From NCBI RefSeq assembly GCF_049587675.1, contig NZ_JBAVEJ010000088.1, positions 1-37,675 of the forward strand: a stretch of 37,675 nt of DNA, read 5' to 3'. This DNA comes from Sulfuricaulis sp049587675 (GTDB taxonomy: Bacteria; Pseudomonadota; Gammaproteobacteria; Acidiferrobacterales; Sulfurifustaceae). Both the position numbers and the translations under genes were made by a program. Positions 23,321 to 32,273 of the stretch are shown piece by piece (within the stretch, counting starts at the first letter, position 1; every line of letters begins with the position of its first letter). Below the pieces are notes generated by a model. It was given only the letters and a program-made list of their open reading frames with translations. It was not told the DNA's origin and did no database searches.

Positions 23321-24334
23321 CTATATCAGCACGGTGATCAGATAAGCGAGATAACAAAATCCGTTGAATAAAAGATGCTTGGGGCGAAGTTTCCCGCGGC
23401 GCAACATGAATAACAAATAGGCGCTGGCGACGATGGTCAGGGCCAGCCCCGCCATCACCTCCCGGCGCGGCTCCCAGGGCGTCAGCAGAATCCCGAGCGC
23501 GGGCAGGAGCGAGCCCTGGAACACCATGGCGCCGGTAATGTTGCCGAAGGCGAGCGTGTCCTTGCGTTTGCGGATCCAGATAATGCTGTTGATCTTCTCG
23601 GGCAATTCGGTGGCGACCGGCACGATCAGCAGCGCCAGCGCCAGTGCCGAGATGCCGAGCCAGGCGGACAACTGCTCCACGCCCTGCACGAAACCATGCG
23701 CACCAAACACGATCAGCGCCAATCCCATCCCCAGCTGCACCAGCACCGTAAACAGGTTTTCCGGCACGTTGATGCGCCCCATCAGCCGCACCAGGAACAG
23801 CGGCTCCCCCGCCTTGGTGGCATGTCCGTCAGCAACCAGGCTGGCCGAGGCGCGGATGGTGAGCATGAGGTAGATGAAGTAGACAAGCACCAGCGATAGC
23901 GCGATCAATGCACGCATCCAGGTCGCTTGATGCGGGACGAATATCGCGGCCGCACTCATGGCGAAAGCCAGCAGAAACCACTGCAGGTCGCGCGTCAGTC
24001 CGGAGCGCTCGGGATGGAACTCGTCCTGCCAGCCGCGCTTGTGTACGGCGAAGACCGTCATCAGGAACAGCGTGAGAGTGGACAGCATCAACGGCGCTCC
24101 CAGGATCGCGCCCACGCTCACCTCCTCGCGCACCTCCTGGGTGCTCGCGGTGGAAAGGATCGCCACGATCGGCACCATGGTCTCGGGAAGGGCCGTGCCC
24201 ACCGCCGCGAATATGGAGCCGGTCACGCCTTCGGAGATTTTAAGCCGCTCTCCCAGGTGCTCGAGGGCATTGGTGAAGGTTTCCGCACCGATCAGGATAA
24301 CGAGCAGCGCAATGAGAAGAACGCCCAGGGTCAT
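23321..24334 (-). CDS. Sodium/calcium exchanger-family cation antiporter
   Basis: The 337-aa inner-membrane protein has about ten helices and the two inverted alpha repeats of the CaCA family. The first repeat has GTALPETMVPIVAI and GAILGAPLML. The second has ATELPEKINSIIWI and GNITGAMVFQGSLLP. The Glu residues in the PE motifs are the usual cation-binding residues. The alpha-1 GAPLM replaces the more common GSNIFN, so the ion is uncertain. It is probably co-transcribed with aroE. Confidence 0.9.
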   Translation of the reverse strand: MTLGVLLIALLVILIGAETFTNALEHLGERLKISEGVTGSIFAAVGTALPETMVPIVAILSTASTQEVREEVSVGAILGAPLMLSTLTLFLMTVFAVHKRGWQDEFHPERSGLTRDLQWFLLAFAMSAAAIFVPHQATWMRALIALSLVLVYFIYLMLTIRASASLVADGHATKAGEPLFLVRLMGRINVPENLFTVLVQLGMGLALIVFGAHGFVQGVEQLSAWLGISALALALLIVPVATELPEKINSIIWIRKRKDTLAFGNITGAMVFQGSLLPALGILLTPWEPRREVMAGLALTIVASAYLLFMLRRGKLRPKHLLFNGFCYLAYLITVLI

Positions 24335-24356
24335 GTCAGGAATTCCGTTCTGATTC

Positions 24357-24971
24357 CTATTTCTTTTCCATGCCGGGTGGCCGGGTTTCGATCAGCGACG
24401 GGCGTGCGCTCACGCCGGCGAGCCACTGCGCCAACCGCGCATGGCGGCCGCGCCAGTTATGCGGGTAACGGAAGTCGATGTATTCGAGCGCCACCGCCAT
24501 GACCAGGTCGGCCAGGGTGAAACGATTCTCCATGAGCCACGACTCCCGGCTCAGGCGCTGCTCGGTGTATTCAATCGAGCGCGCGATTTTGTCTTCCTGA
24601 CGCCGGACGTTTTCGGCCGACTGTTGTTCAGCGGGCCGCCGCAATTCAAGCAGGCGGCTCACGGTGGCGTCCAGCATGCCGTCGGCCAGGGCCTGCCAGC
24701 GCAGCGTCTCCCAGCGCGCCACGCCCGAGACGGGGAGCAGCGCCGGCGTCTTGAGCGAATCGAGATATTCGACGATCACCGGAGAATCAAAAAGAACATC
24801 GCCATTGTCGAGCACCAGCGCCGGTACCTTGCCGAGCGGATTGAGCGCAGGAATCGGGCTGTCCGCAGCCCAGGCATCGGCCACGACAAACTCGCAGGCG
24901 AGATTCTTTTCCCGGATCAGGATGCGGACCTTGCGCACGTAGGGCGAAGTCAGCGACCCATACAGTTTCAT
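24357..24971 (-). CDS. Glutathione S-transferase family protein
   Basis: The 204-aa protein starts at MKLYGSLTSPYVRKVRILI, with the ATG overlapping the UbiA stop (ATGA). The N-terminal thioredoxin-fold domain contains NPLGKVPALVLDNGDVLFDS (with the cis-Pro) and PVIVEYLD. The C-terminal helical domain contains FTLADLVMAVALEYIDFR. The SPYVRKV start is typical of stringent-starvation/YibF-type GSTs. Its substrate is unknown. Confidence 0.93.
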   Translation of the reverse strand: MKLYGSLTSPYVRKVRILIREKNLACEFVVADAWAADSPIPALNPLGKVPALVLDNGDVLFDSPVIVEYLDSLKTPALLPVSGVARWETLRWQALADGMLDATVSRLLELRRPAEQQSAENVRRQEDKIARSIEYTEQRLSRESWLMENRFTLADLVMAVALEYIDFRYPHNWRGRHARLAQWLAGVSARPSLIETRPPGMEKK

Positions 24972-25840
24972 GCCATTGTCTCCCACAGATAATGCAGCAC
25001 CAGCCCGGTGAACACCGCGGCGCCGAACCAATTGTTGTTCAGAAAAGCGCGAAAGCAGCCGTCACGCGTGCGTTCGTGCATCAGCTTTTGCTGATACAGC
25101 GCGAACCCGAATGCTGCCGCCAGGCCGGCATAATACCGCAAACCCAGGCCAGCGAGCGCGCCCGAGTACGCCAGCAGCGACAGCGTGAGAACATGGAAAA
25201 GCAATACCATCGCGCGGTCGTGGCGGCCGAACAGGATGGCGGTGGATTTCACTCCGACCTTTTGATCGTCGTCCCGGTCCACCATGGCGTAGGCCGTATC
25301 ATAAGCCACCGCCCAGCACACGTTGGCAGCAAACAGTATCCAGCCTACGGGCGGAATACCGCCGGTTTGGGCGGCAAACACCATGGGGATACCCCAGCCA
25401 AATGCCGCCCCGAGATAAAACTGCGGCAGGTGCGTGAAACGCTTGACGAACGGATAGGACGCGGCGAGAAACGCGCCGGCGAAGGAAAGCAGGATAGTCA
25501 GGCGATTGAGCGTGAGCACCAGCGCGAAGGCGATGAAACACAGCACCACAAACAGCGCTAGCGCCTCGCGTGGACTCACGCGTCCGGCGGCGATCGGCCG
25601 GTCGCGCGTGCGTTCCACGTGCGGGTCGAAATCGCGGTCGGCGTAGTCGTTGATGACGCAACCGGCAGAGCGCATCAGCACCACGCCCAGCACGAACACG
25701 GCAAGCACGTGCAGATCGGGCTGGCCGTGTGCGGCGATCCATAACGCCCACAATGTCGGCCAGAGTAGCAGCAGGATACCGATCGGCCGGTGCAGGCGCA
25801 TCAGCCGCGCATAGTCCTTGAGCCGTTCCACGAACATCAT
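24968..25840 (-). CDS. ubiA: 4-hydroxybenzoate polyprenyltransferase
   Basis: The 290-aa integral membrane prenyltransferase of ubiquinone synthesis has about eight helices. The first Asp-rich motif is INDYADRDFDPHVERT (NDxxDxxxD). The second is DTAYAMVDRDDDQKVG. MRLHRPIGILLLLWPTLWAL is the typical opening. It overlaps ubiC at its start by four bases and the GST gene at its end, so the three genes form an operon. Confidence 0.97.
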   Translation of the reverse strand: MMFVERLKDYARLMRLHRPIGILLLLWPTLWALWIAAHGQPDLHVLAVFVLGVVLMRSAGCVINDYADRDFDPHVERTRDRPIAAGRVSPREALALFVVLCFIAFALVLTLNRLTILLSFAGAFLAASYPFVKRFTHLPQFYLGAAFGWGIPMVFAAQTGGIPPVGWILFAANVCWAVAYDTAYAMVDRDDDQKVGVKSTAILFGRHDRAMVLLFHVLTLSLLAYSGALAGLGLRYYAGLAAAFGFALYQQKLMHERTRDGCFRAFLNNNWFGAAVFTGLVLHYLWETMA

Positions 25841-26415
25841 TCCATGAATTCAGGAATGTCCGGCAGAAAAAACTCGCACACCAGCAGTGGCTTGCCGCCG
25901 AGCCGGAACAGCGAACGCCGACCCCAGATCACCTCAGGTTTGGCGCGCAGATGGCGCGCCGCCAGGCCGTAGACTAAATCGGCGGGCGTAAGACAGGTGA
26001 CTTCCACCTCGCTGCGCTGCATCGACGGGTCGGCGAACAGCACCGCCCCGAGGGAACGCGTGCCGAGACGGGCGAAGCGGTGGAATTTGCGCGCCAGCGT
26101 CGGCGGTGGAATGATCGTGCGCGCGTAGACCCACGGCGAATCGCCACACATCAGCTGCACTTGGCGAACCACGGCACGCGTACCGTGCCGCATGCCGACC
26201 GCGCGCGCTTCGCTGCACAGCGGACGCGCACGCCGCTGGTCGAGCAATTGGACATGAAAGTGCTGGTGGCAATGACCGATCAGGCGCTCGGTGAGCGAGG
26301 CCGGATCCAGCAGCCACGGCAGGTATTTTTCCGGGATCCCGGCGCGGTTGAGCCGCCGGACCGGTCGCCACAGCGGCTCCGTGCATCGTGGCGACACCGG
26401 GCTCACAATTGCCAT
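25837..26415 (-). CDS. ubiC: Chorismate lyase
   Basis: The 192-aa enzyme makes 4-hydroxybenzoate from chorismate, the first step of ubiquinone synthesis. Family segments are WLLDPASLTERL, VRQVQLMCGDSPWVYARTII, LGTRSLGAVLFADPSMQRSE and WGRRSLFRLGGKPLLVCEFFLP, which holds the catalytic C-terminal Glu. No Shine-Dalgarno is visible at the ATG. It is the first gene of the ubiC-ubiA-gst operon. Confidence 0.94.
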   Translation of the reverse strand: MAIVSPVSPRCTEPLWRPVRRLNRAGIPEKYLPWLLDPASLTERLIGHCHQHFHVQLLDQRRARPLCSEARAVGMRHGTRAVVRQVQLMCGDSPWVYARTIIPPPTLARKFHRFARLGTRSLGAVLFADPSMQRSEVEVTCLTPADLVYGLAARHLRAKPEVIWGRRSLFRLGGKPLLVCEFFLPDIPEFME

Positions 26416-26721
26416 GCAATGTTATCAATGATTTATGGGTGCCGAATCGTAGCAGAAACGGCCTATCCGGTCAGCGGAAACAGGAGGCTGTAACATCCCA
26501 CCTTCCTTTGGGAAATCTTATAGAGAAGAGACTGTGCCACGCCACGCGCAATTTAAGAACAACAATCATTTTGCGGAGAAATAAGTGAACATTTCGGCGT
26601 CTATCCCGCGCGCATGGCTCAAGTCGGCTATTTTTCTGGGCGCCGGCTTGCTGAGGGGCCGAACACAGGAGAGGATTTCCTGACGGTGATGCTGGCGCGC
26701 GAATTCTAGCGTTCCGGATGT
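26416..26721. other. Intergenic region between ubiC and recG, no supported gene
   Basis: About 300 bases with no convincing gene. A short frame from the GTG at 26585 to 26683 (32 aa, NISASIPRAWLKSAIF onward) has GGAG eight bases upstream and a short hydrophobic stretch, but I cannot support it as coding. The region should hold the ubiC promoter; I see no clear one. Confidence 0.5.
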
Positions 26722-28794
26722 TCAGACGTTGCCGTAGGTTTCGGCACCACTGAGCCAGCGCCGCACGATGGGGTCCACGCTCTCGGGATGCTCCTTGAGG
26801 AGCAGGTCCGCCAACTGCTGCACGCGCGGAAGCAAGGCATGATCTCGCAGCAGATCGGCGATGTGAAATTGCGGCATGCCGGCCTGGCGCGTGCCCAGCA
26901 CCTCTCCCGGGCCGCGCATCTCCAGGTCGCGCCGCGCGATCTCGAACCCGTCGCTGGTCTCGCGCACCGCCGCGAGCCGCGCCCGCGCCATCTCCGACAG
27001 CGGCGCTTGATACAGCAGTACGCAGTGGCTTTCGACCTGGCCGCGGCCGATGCGGCCGCGCAGTTGATGCAATTGCGACAGCCCCAACCGCTCGGCATTT
27101 TCTATGATCATGAGTGAGGCGTTGGGCACATCCACGCCCACTTCGATGACGGTGGTGGCGACCAGCAAGTTGATCTCGCCGCGCTTGAACGCGGCCATGA
27201 TTTTTTCCTTTTCCGGCGGCTTCATGCGCCCGTGGATCAGCGCCACCTTGAGTTCAGGCAGCGCTTCGTGCAGCGCCTGCGCGGTATCGGTTGCGGTTTC
27301 CAGTTCGAGTGTCTCCGACTCCTCGATCAGCGGGCAAACCCAGTAGGCCTGGCGGCCGGCGGTGCAGGCATCGTGGATGCGGCTGACGACATCGGCGCGG
27401 CGCACGGCCGGCAGCGCCACGGTCTCGACCGGTTTGCGTCCCGGCGGCAGCTCGTCGATCACCGACACGTCGAGATCCGCATAGAGGCTCTGGGCCAGGG
27501 TGCGCGGAATCGGGGTGGCCGTCATGATCAGCTGGTGCGGACGGCGCGAGCCCACGCGCCCCTTCTCGCGCAGCGCGAGGCGCTGATGCACGCCGAAGCG
27601 GTGCTGCTCATCGACGATGATGAGTCCCAGGTCGGCAAATTCAACGTCTTCCTGAAACAGCGCCTGGGTGCCGACGGCAATGTCGGTCTGGCCCGATCCG
27701 ATTTTTTCGAGCGCGTCCTGGCGCGCACGGCCGTTGAGCTTGCCAGAGAGACCGGTCACGACAACACCGAGCGGCTCGAGCCAGGCGGAAAAATTTCGCA
27801 GGTGCTGATCGGCGAGCAGCTCGGTCGGCGCCATCACCGCCACTTGCAAGCCGCTTTCGATGACGCCCAGACTCGCGCAGGCGGCGACGATGGTCTTGCC
27901 CGAGCCGACGTCGCCCTGCACGAGACGCTGCATCGGATACGACTTGCTCAGATCGGCCAGGATTTCATCCAGCACCCGCTGTTGTGCGTGCGTGAGCTGA
28001 AATGGCAGACGCGCGAGCAACTGCTGCATCAGCTTGCCTTCCCCGCTCATGGCGGGCGCGCTTTCCGTCTGCACTTGCGCGCGCAGACGCTTCAGGCTCA
28101 GGTGATGCGCCAGCAGTTCTTCGAAGGCGAGGCGCGTGACCGCCGGATGTTTACCCTGCGCCAACAACTCCACCGACGTGTGCGGCGGCGGCTGATGCAC
28201 CAGCGCCAGCGCCTCGGTCAGTGTGGGCAGACGCAGCTCCTGCAATACGGCGGGCGGCAGCCGTTCCTCGATTTTTTCGAGATATTTTTCCAGCGCCTGG
28301 CGCGCGAGTTTGCGCAGGCTCAGTTGATGCACACCGGTGGTGGCCGGATATACTGGCGTCAGGTTTTCCTCCACCTTGGCGTGCTGTGCGCCATCGGTGA
28401 ATTCGTACTCGGGATGAATCATCTCGAGACCCGCGGGACCAAAGCGAACCTCGCCGAACAGGCGCAGACGGCGGCCGCGCGTGAGGTTCGCCTGTTGCGC
28501 GGCAGTGAAATAAAAAAACCGCAAATGCAGATGGCCGGTGCCATCGCTCACGCGGCAGATCAGGCTGCGCCGGCCGCGGAACACCACGTCCGCCAGCTCG
28601 ATCTCGCCCTCGACCACGGCCTCCATCCCGGGCCGCAGGCCTCCCATGGGCAGAACGCGCGTGCGGTCCTGGTAACGCAGGGGAAGATGGAACAGAACGT
28701 CCTGCACGGTGTACAGGCCGAGGCGTTTAAGCTTTTCCGCGAGCTTGGGTCCGACTCCCTTGAGACTGGTCACCGGCAGTGAGGCAATATCCAT
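26722..28794 (-). CDS. recG: ATP-dependent DNA helicase RecG
   Basis: The 690-aa branch-migrating helicase of fork repair is full length. An OB-fold wedge domain occupies the N-terminal third (about 1-170). Superfamily 2 helicase motifs follow: QGDVGSGKTIVA (Walker A), DEQHRFGVHQR (DEQH box), TATPIPRTL, and TTVIEVGVDVPNA and QLRGRIGRG in the C-terminal half. I used the ATG at 28794, not an upstream TTG. The start lies just beside an inverted-repeat element. Confidence 0.96.
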   Translation of the reverse strand: MDIASLPVTSLKGVGPKLAEKLKRLGLYTVQDVLFHLPLRYQDRTRVLPMGGLRPGMEAVVEGEIELADVVFRGRRSLICRVSDGTGHLHLRFFYFTAAQQANLTRGRRLRLFGEVRFGPAGLEMIHPEYEFTDGAQHAKVEENLTPVYPATTGVHQLSLRKLARQALEKYLEKIEERLPPAVLQELRLPTLTEALALVHQPPPHTSVELLAQGKHPAVTRLAFEELLAHHLSLKRLRAQVQTESAPAMSGEGKLMQQLLARLPFQLTHAQQRVLDEILADLSKSYPMQRLVQGDVGSGKTIVAACASLGVIESGLQVAVMAPTELLADQHLRNFSAWLEPLGVVVTGLSGKLNGRARQDALEKIGSGQTDIAVGTQALFQEDVEFADLGLIIVDEQHRFGVHQRLALREKGRVGSRRPHQLIMTATPIPRTLAQSLYADLDVSVIDELPPGRKPVETVALPAVRRADVVSRIHDACTAGRQAYWVCPLIEESETLELETATDTAQALHEALPELKVALIHGRMKPPEKEKIMAAFKRGEINLLVATTVIEVGVDVPNASLMIIENAERLGLSQLHQLRGRIGRGQVESHCVLLYQAPLSEMARARLAAVRETSDGFEIARRDLEMRGPGEVLGTRQAGMPQFHIADLLRDHALLPRVQQLADLLLKEHPESVDPIVRRWLSGAETYGNV

Positions 28795-28807
28795 AAATAC
28801 CAAAACT

Positions 28808-28947
28808 CACCGCAAAGACGCAAAGAGCGCAAAGGTTTAAATTTGATTAGAAAGCAGAATAACCAGATCGGAATTTGTTTTGTTAAGAAGATTTTTTGGT
28901 TTTAACTCTCAAACGCTTTTCTTTGCGTCCTTTGCGTCTTTGCGGTG
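28808..28947. repeat. 140-bp inverted-repeat element, CGCAAAG type
   Basis: The left arm starts CACCGCAAAGACGCAAAG (28808) and the right arm is its reverse complement ending at 28947. The arms match for 18 bases, and for nearly 27 with one shift. An AT-rich centre separates them. The ridA stop codon lies inside it, so the last part of RidA is translated from the element. Confidence 0.8.
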
Positions 28948-29338
28948 AAGGTTTTTTTTCCAGAACCATAATAGCATCCATTTCCACCGCCGCGCCCTTG
29001 GGCAGCGCGGCAACGCCGACCGCCGCGCGCGCCGGATAGGGTTCGCGAAAATACTGCGCCATCACTTCGTTCACCAGCGGAAAATACGCCAGATCGATGA
29101 GAAACACGTTGAGCTTCACCACGTCCTGTAGGCTGCCGCCGGAAGCCTTGGCCACCGCGCCCAGGTTTTCAAATACGCGCTGGATTTGCGCGCGCATGTC
29201 GCCGCTCTCCAGCGTCATGGTTTCCGGAATCAGCGGAATCTGACCGGCGAGATAAACGGTATCACCGGCCCTGACGGCCTGGGAATAAGGGCCGATGGCC
29301 TGCGGTGCTTTGTTGGTTTTGATCACATCTTTCTTCAT
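28883..29338 (-). CDS. ridA: RidA-family enamine/imine deaminase with a basic C-terminal extension
   Basis: The protein removes reactive 2-aminoacrylate-type enamines. It starts MKKDVIKTNKAPQAIGPYSQ. The substrate-binding Arg is in YPARAAVGVAALPKGA and the core ends at VEMDAIMVLE, the normal RidA end at about residue 127. A further 24 residues (KKPSPQRRKGRKEKRLRVKT and four more) follow, encoded by the right half of the CGCAAAG repeat. The 151-aa total is therefore longer than the family. The gene sits between spoT and recG, where enteric genomes have trmH. Confidence 0.93.
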   Translation of the reverse strand: MKKDVIKTNKAPQAIGPYSQAVRAGDTVYLAGQIPLIPETMTLESGDMRAQIQRVFENLGAVAKASGGSLQDVVKLNVFLIDLAYFPLVNEVMAQYFREPYPARAAVGVAALPKGAAVEMDAIMVLEKKPSPQRRKGRKEKRLRVKTKKSS

Positions 29339-29368
29339 CGTTAAATTCCAAAATAATAAATAGGCATG

Positions 29369-29438
29369 ATTAACAGGATTATTCAGTGATACCAACATGG
29401 AATGCGCTGCATTTATAATTTTTTTGAATCCTGTTAAT
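29369..29438. repeat. Inverted-repeat element, ATTAACAGGATT type, copy 1
   Basis: ATTAACAGGATT (29369-29380) and AATCCTGTTAAT (29427-29438) are perfect 12-base inverted arms between spoT and ridA. Related sequence occurs at 32891-32973 and 36887-36902. Confidence 0.75.
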
Positions 29439-29446
29439 CCTGTGAA

Positions 29447-31726
29447 TTAACCTTTCTTGCGGTTGATCCGCACCACCGATTCGATCGCCCGGATGCGACG
29501 CATGATCTGAGCCAGATGCCCGCGGCCGCGCGCTTCGAGCGTGAAGTCCATGGTGGTGTACTGGCCGTCACGATCGTCGAACGTGACGGTGTCGATGTTA
29601 GCGCCCTGCTCGGCGATGGCCGCGGCGATCGCCGCGAGCACGCCGCGCTGGTTCTTGACCTCGACCCGGATGCTCACCGGGAACACGGTCTGAATGTCCT
29701 TTTCCCACTGCACGTCGATCCACTGTTCCGGGTGCTTGCGGAACTTGGCCACGTTCGGACAATCCTCGGTGTGCACCACGATCCCGCGCCCCGCGGACAG
29801 AAAACCGAGAATCGGATCGCCCGGTATCGGCCGGCAGCAGCGTGCATAGGTCACCACCACGCCCTCGGTGCCGCGGATGGCGAGCGTCGGCGCCTTGTCG
29901 CGCGCCGGCCGGCGCTTGAACAGTCCGAAGAAACGATGCTCCTCCCCGGTTTCGACCTTGGGCGCCTCCGGCACGAGTTGACGCGCCACCACCGCTGCCA
30001 GCCGGTTGCCGAGTCCGATTTCGCCAAGCAACTGGTCCCAGTTGAGGAGCTTGAGGGATTTCAGCAAGGATTGACGGCTTTTCTCGGTCAGTTGTGACGG
30101 ATCGGTGCCGAGATCCTTGAGCGCCTGCTCCAGCAGCCGCCCGCCGAGCTTGGCCGATTCGTTCAACTTCTGGTTTTTGAGGAAACTGCGGATATGCGCA
30201 CGCGCCTTGCTGGTGACAACGTAAGTGAGCCAGGCGGGATTGGGATGGCTCCATTCCGCGGTGATAATCTCGACGTGATCGCCGTTGCGGAGGGTGGTGC
30301 GCAAGGGCACCAGTTGATGATTGACCTTGGCGCCGATGCAGCGGTTACCGACGTCGGTGTGCACGTCGTAGGCGAAGTCGATGACCGTGGCCTCGCGCGG
30401 CAGTTTCTTGATCTCGCCGTTCGGCGTGAACACGTACACCTCGTCCGGAAACAGGTCAACCTTGAGGTGCTCGAGAAATTCGCTCGGGTTCCCCGCTTTT
30501 TGCTGGGTTTCCAGCAGGTCCTTGAGCCACTGCAAGGCGCGCTGCTGCATCGGGTCGGCGGCTGTATCGCCGCTTTTGTACAGCCAGTGCGAGGCCACGC
30601 CGGCCTCGGCCACGCGATTCATCTCGCTCGTGCGGATCTGCACCTCGATGGAAACCCCGAAGGGACCGAACACCACCGTGTGCAGCGACTGGTAGCCGTT
30701 GGCCTTGGGAATGGCGATGTAATCCTTGAACCGGCCGGGGATCGGCTTGTACAGATTGTGAATCATGCCGAGCGCGCGATAACAGTTGTCCGCCTTGTCC
30801 ACGACGACGCGAAAACCATAGATATCGTAGACCTGGTCGAACGACAGGTGCTTCTGCTCCATCTTGGCGTAGATACTGTAGAGGGTCTTCTCACGACCGA
30901 CGACCTCCGCAGGCAGGCCTTCGCGTTCCAGCTGGTTGAGAATGGCGGTGCGGATCTTTTCGACAATCGCCTTGCGGTTGCCAAGACGCTTGCGCACCGC
31001 CTCGGCGATAATGCGATGGCGCATCGGGTGCATCGCGGCAAAGGCCAGATCGCCCAGCTCCATCGCCCACTGGCGCACGCCGAGACGGTTGGCGATGGGC
31101 GCGTAGATGTCGATGGTTTCGCGTGCGATCGCGCGGCGGCGGTCGGGATTCAACGCGCTGATGGTGCGCATGTTGTGCAGTCGGTCGGCGAGCTTGATGA
31201 GAATGACGCGGATGTCGCTCGCCATGGCCAGCAGCATCTTGCGGAAGTTCTCCGCCTGCGCCTCCTCCTGCGACTGGAATTCGATGCGGGTGATCTTGGA
31301 AACGCCGTCCACCAGCGCGGCGATGTCCTCGCCGAACTCCTCGGCGATGCGTTCCTTTACCGTGGGCGTGTCCTCGATTACATCGTGCAGGATCGCGGCG
31401 GTGATGCTCTTGGCGTCGAGATGCATGCCCGCGAGGATGCGGGCGACTTCGATGGGGTGGTAGATGTAAGGCTCGCCGCTGACGCGGATCTGCCCTTCAT
31501 GGGCCTCGGCGCCGAACAGGTAGGCGCGATAGACGTCAGCGACGTCCTTCGGATCCAGGTAGGTTTCGAGAACCGCGCACAGGTCGCTGATCTGAAACCG
31601 CTGGCCGGGTGACGGCGTCGCCGCAACGGCGGACGGCACCGACTCAGGCTTCGGTTCCGCCCTCTTTGCCGGCGGCGGGGGCAACGTCGATCCCGCCGGT
31701 TTGGTTTTGGTCGGTTGTGTCTTCAT
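29447..31726 (-). CDS. spoT: Bifunctional (p)ppGpp synthetase/hydrolase
   Basis: The 759-aa protein has the full SpoT order. The HD hydrolase domain contains ILHDVIEDT and LADRLHNMRTI. The synthetase domain carries RFKD in IPGRFKDYIAIPKANGYQ, as in bifunctional enzymes. The TGS domain (VFTPNGEIKKLPREATVIDF) and the C-terminal ACT domain (VSIRVEVKNQRGVLAAIAAA) follow. The ATG at 31726 overlaps the 3' end of rpoZ by 83 bases and adds a Pro/Lys-rich leader of about 40 residues. A GTG at 31639 just after the rpoZ stop is the alternative. Both starts have mediocre ribosome sites. Confidence 0.95.
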   Translation of the reverse strand: MKTQPTKTKPAGSTLPPPPAKRAEPKPESVPSAVAATPSPGQRFQISDLCAVLETYLDPKDVADVYRAYLFGAEAHEGQIRVSGEPYIYHPIEVARILAGMHLDAKSITAAILHDVIEDTPTVKERIAEEFGEDIAALVDGVSKITRIEFQSQEEAQAENFRKMLLAMASDIRVILIKLADRLHNMRTISALNPDRRRAIARETIDIYAPIANRLGVRQWAMELGDLAFAAMHPMRHRIIAEAVRKRLGNRKAIVEKIRTAILNQLEREGLPAEVVGREKTLYSIYAKMEQKHLSFDQVYDIYGFRVVVDKADNCYRALGMIHNLYKPIPGRFKDYIAIPKANGYQSLHTVVFGPFGVSIEVQIRTSEMNRVAEAGVASHWLYKSGDTAADPMQQRALQWLKDLLETQQKAGNPSEFLEHLKVDLFPDEVYVFTPNGEIKKLPREATVIDFAYDVHTDVGNRCIGAKVNHQLVPLRTTLRNGDHVEIITAEWSHPNPAWLTYVVTSKARAHIRSFLKNQKLNESAKLGGRLLEQALKDLGTDPSQLTEKSRQSLLKSLKLLNWDQLLGEIGLGNRLAAVVARQLVPEAPKVETGEEHRFFGLFKRRPARDKAPTLAIRGTEGVVVTYARCCRPIPGDPILGFLSAGRGIVVHTEDCPNVAKFRKHPEQWIDVQWEKDIQTVFPVSIRVEVKNQRGVLAAIAAAIAEQGANIDTVTFDDRDGQYTTMDFTLEARGRGHLAQIMRRIRAIESVVRINRKKG

Positions 31727-31949
31727 CGGCCTCAAGTCCGGCTTGCGGCGCTTCCTCGTCCAGGATGGCATTGGTCACGAAACCGCCGGCGATCTCGCGC
31801 AGGGCGAGCACTGTGGGCTTGTCGTTTTCGCGCTCGACGCAGGCTTCCGCGCCATTGAGCAACTGGCGCGCACGACGCGTGGCCACCAGCACGAGCTGAA
31901 AACGGTTATCAACATTATCCAGGCAATCTTCTACAGTAATACGGGCCAT
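31644..31949 (-). CDS. rpoZ: RNA polymerase omega subunit
   Basis: The 101-aa subunit assists beta-prime folding and contributes to the ppGpp site. MARITVEDCLDNVDNRFQLV, ATRRARQLLNG and NDKPTVLALREIAGG are the conserved parts. The acidic tail after residue 70 is variable, and its codons also encode the start of spoT in another frame. GAGG lies eight bases before the ATG. Confidence 0.97.
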   Translation of the reverse strand: MARITVEDCLDNVDNRFQLVLVATRRARQLLNGAEACVERENDKPTVLALREIAGGFVTNAILDEEAPQAGLEADEDTTDQNQTGGIDVAPAAGKEGGTEA

Positions 31950-32273
31950 ACCTATACCTCGGTCATCTGACAGGAAACGCGGCGGTGCCGCAGGGTTTAA
32001 TACTATATAAAGCTCGCGCCCGAGCCAGCGGACCGGGCGGTCAGGGACATGCAGCTCAATGCATCTTACTGATATGCGGCGGGTTTTTCCAGCCAGGGAA
32101 CCTCTGATTAAGTTCGCTCGGGTGAGCCCTTCGATTTAGCTCAGGACAGGCCCTCGAACCATGAACAGATGGCGGTCCTGTAATTACAGTGTTTGCCGCT
32201 CACCCCCTTCGGCTGGCTCAGGACACGCTTCGACCAGCTAAGGGCGAACGGAATGACTTAAATCTGAGCTTCC
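31950..32273. other. Intergenic region between gmk and rpoZ with direct/inverted repeat fragments
   Basis: No gene is visible in these 324 bases. Sequence on the right half resembles the widespread intergenic CCCTTCGACAAGCTCAGGACAGG-like repeat. One copy is near 32127-32160 (GAGCCCTTCG and AGCTCAGGACAGGCCCTCG) and a second near 32208-32252 (GGCTCAGGACACGCTTCGAC and AAGGGCGAAC). For rpoZ a TATAGT lies about 55 bases upstream of its ATG on the minus strand, without a good -35. Confidence 0.6.

Noticed and set aside
26585..26683. Small 32-aa frame with a GTG start between ubiC and recG
   Set aside because: A plausible GGAG exists, but the length, composition and absence of context do not support a gene.
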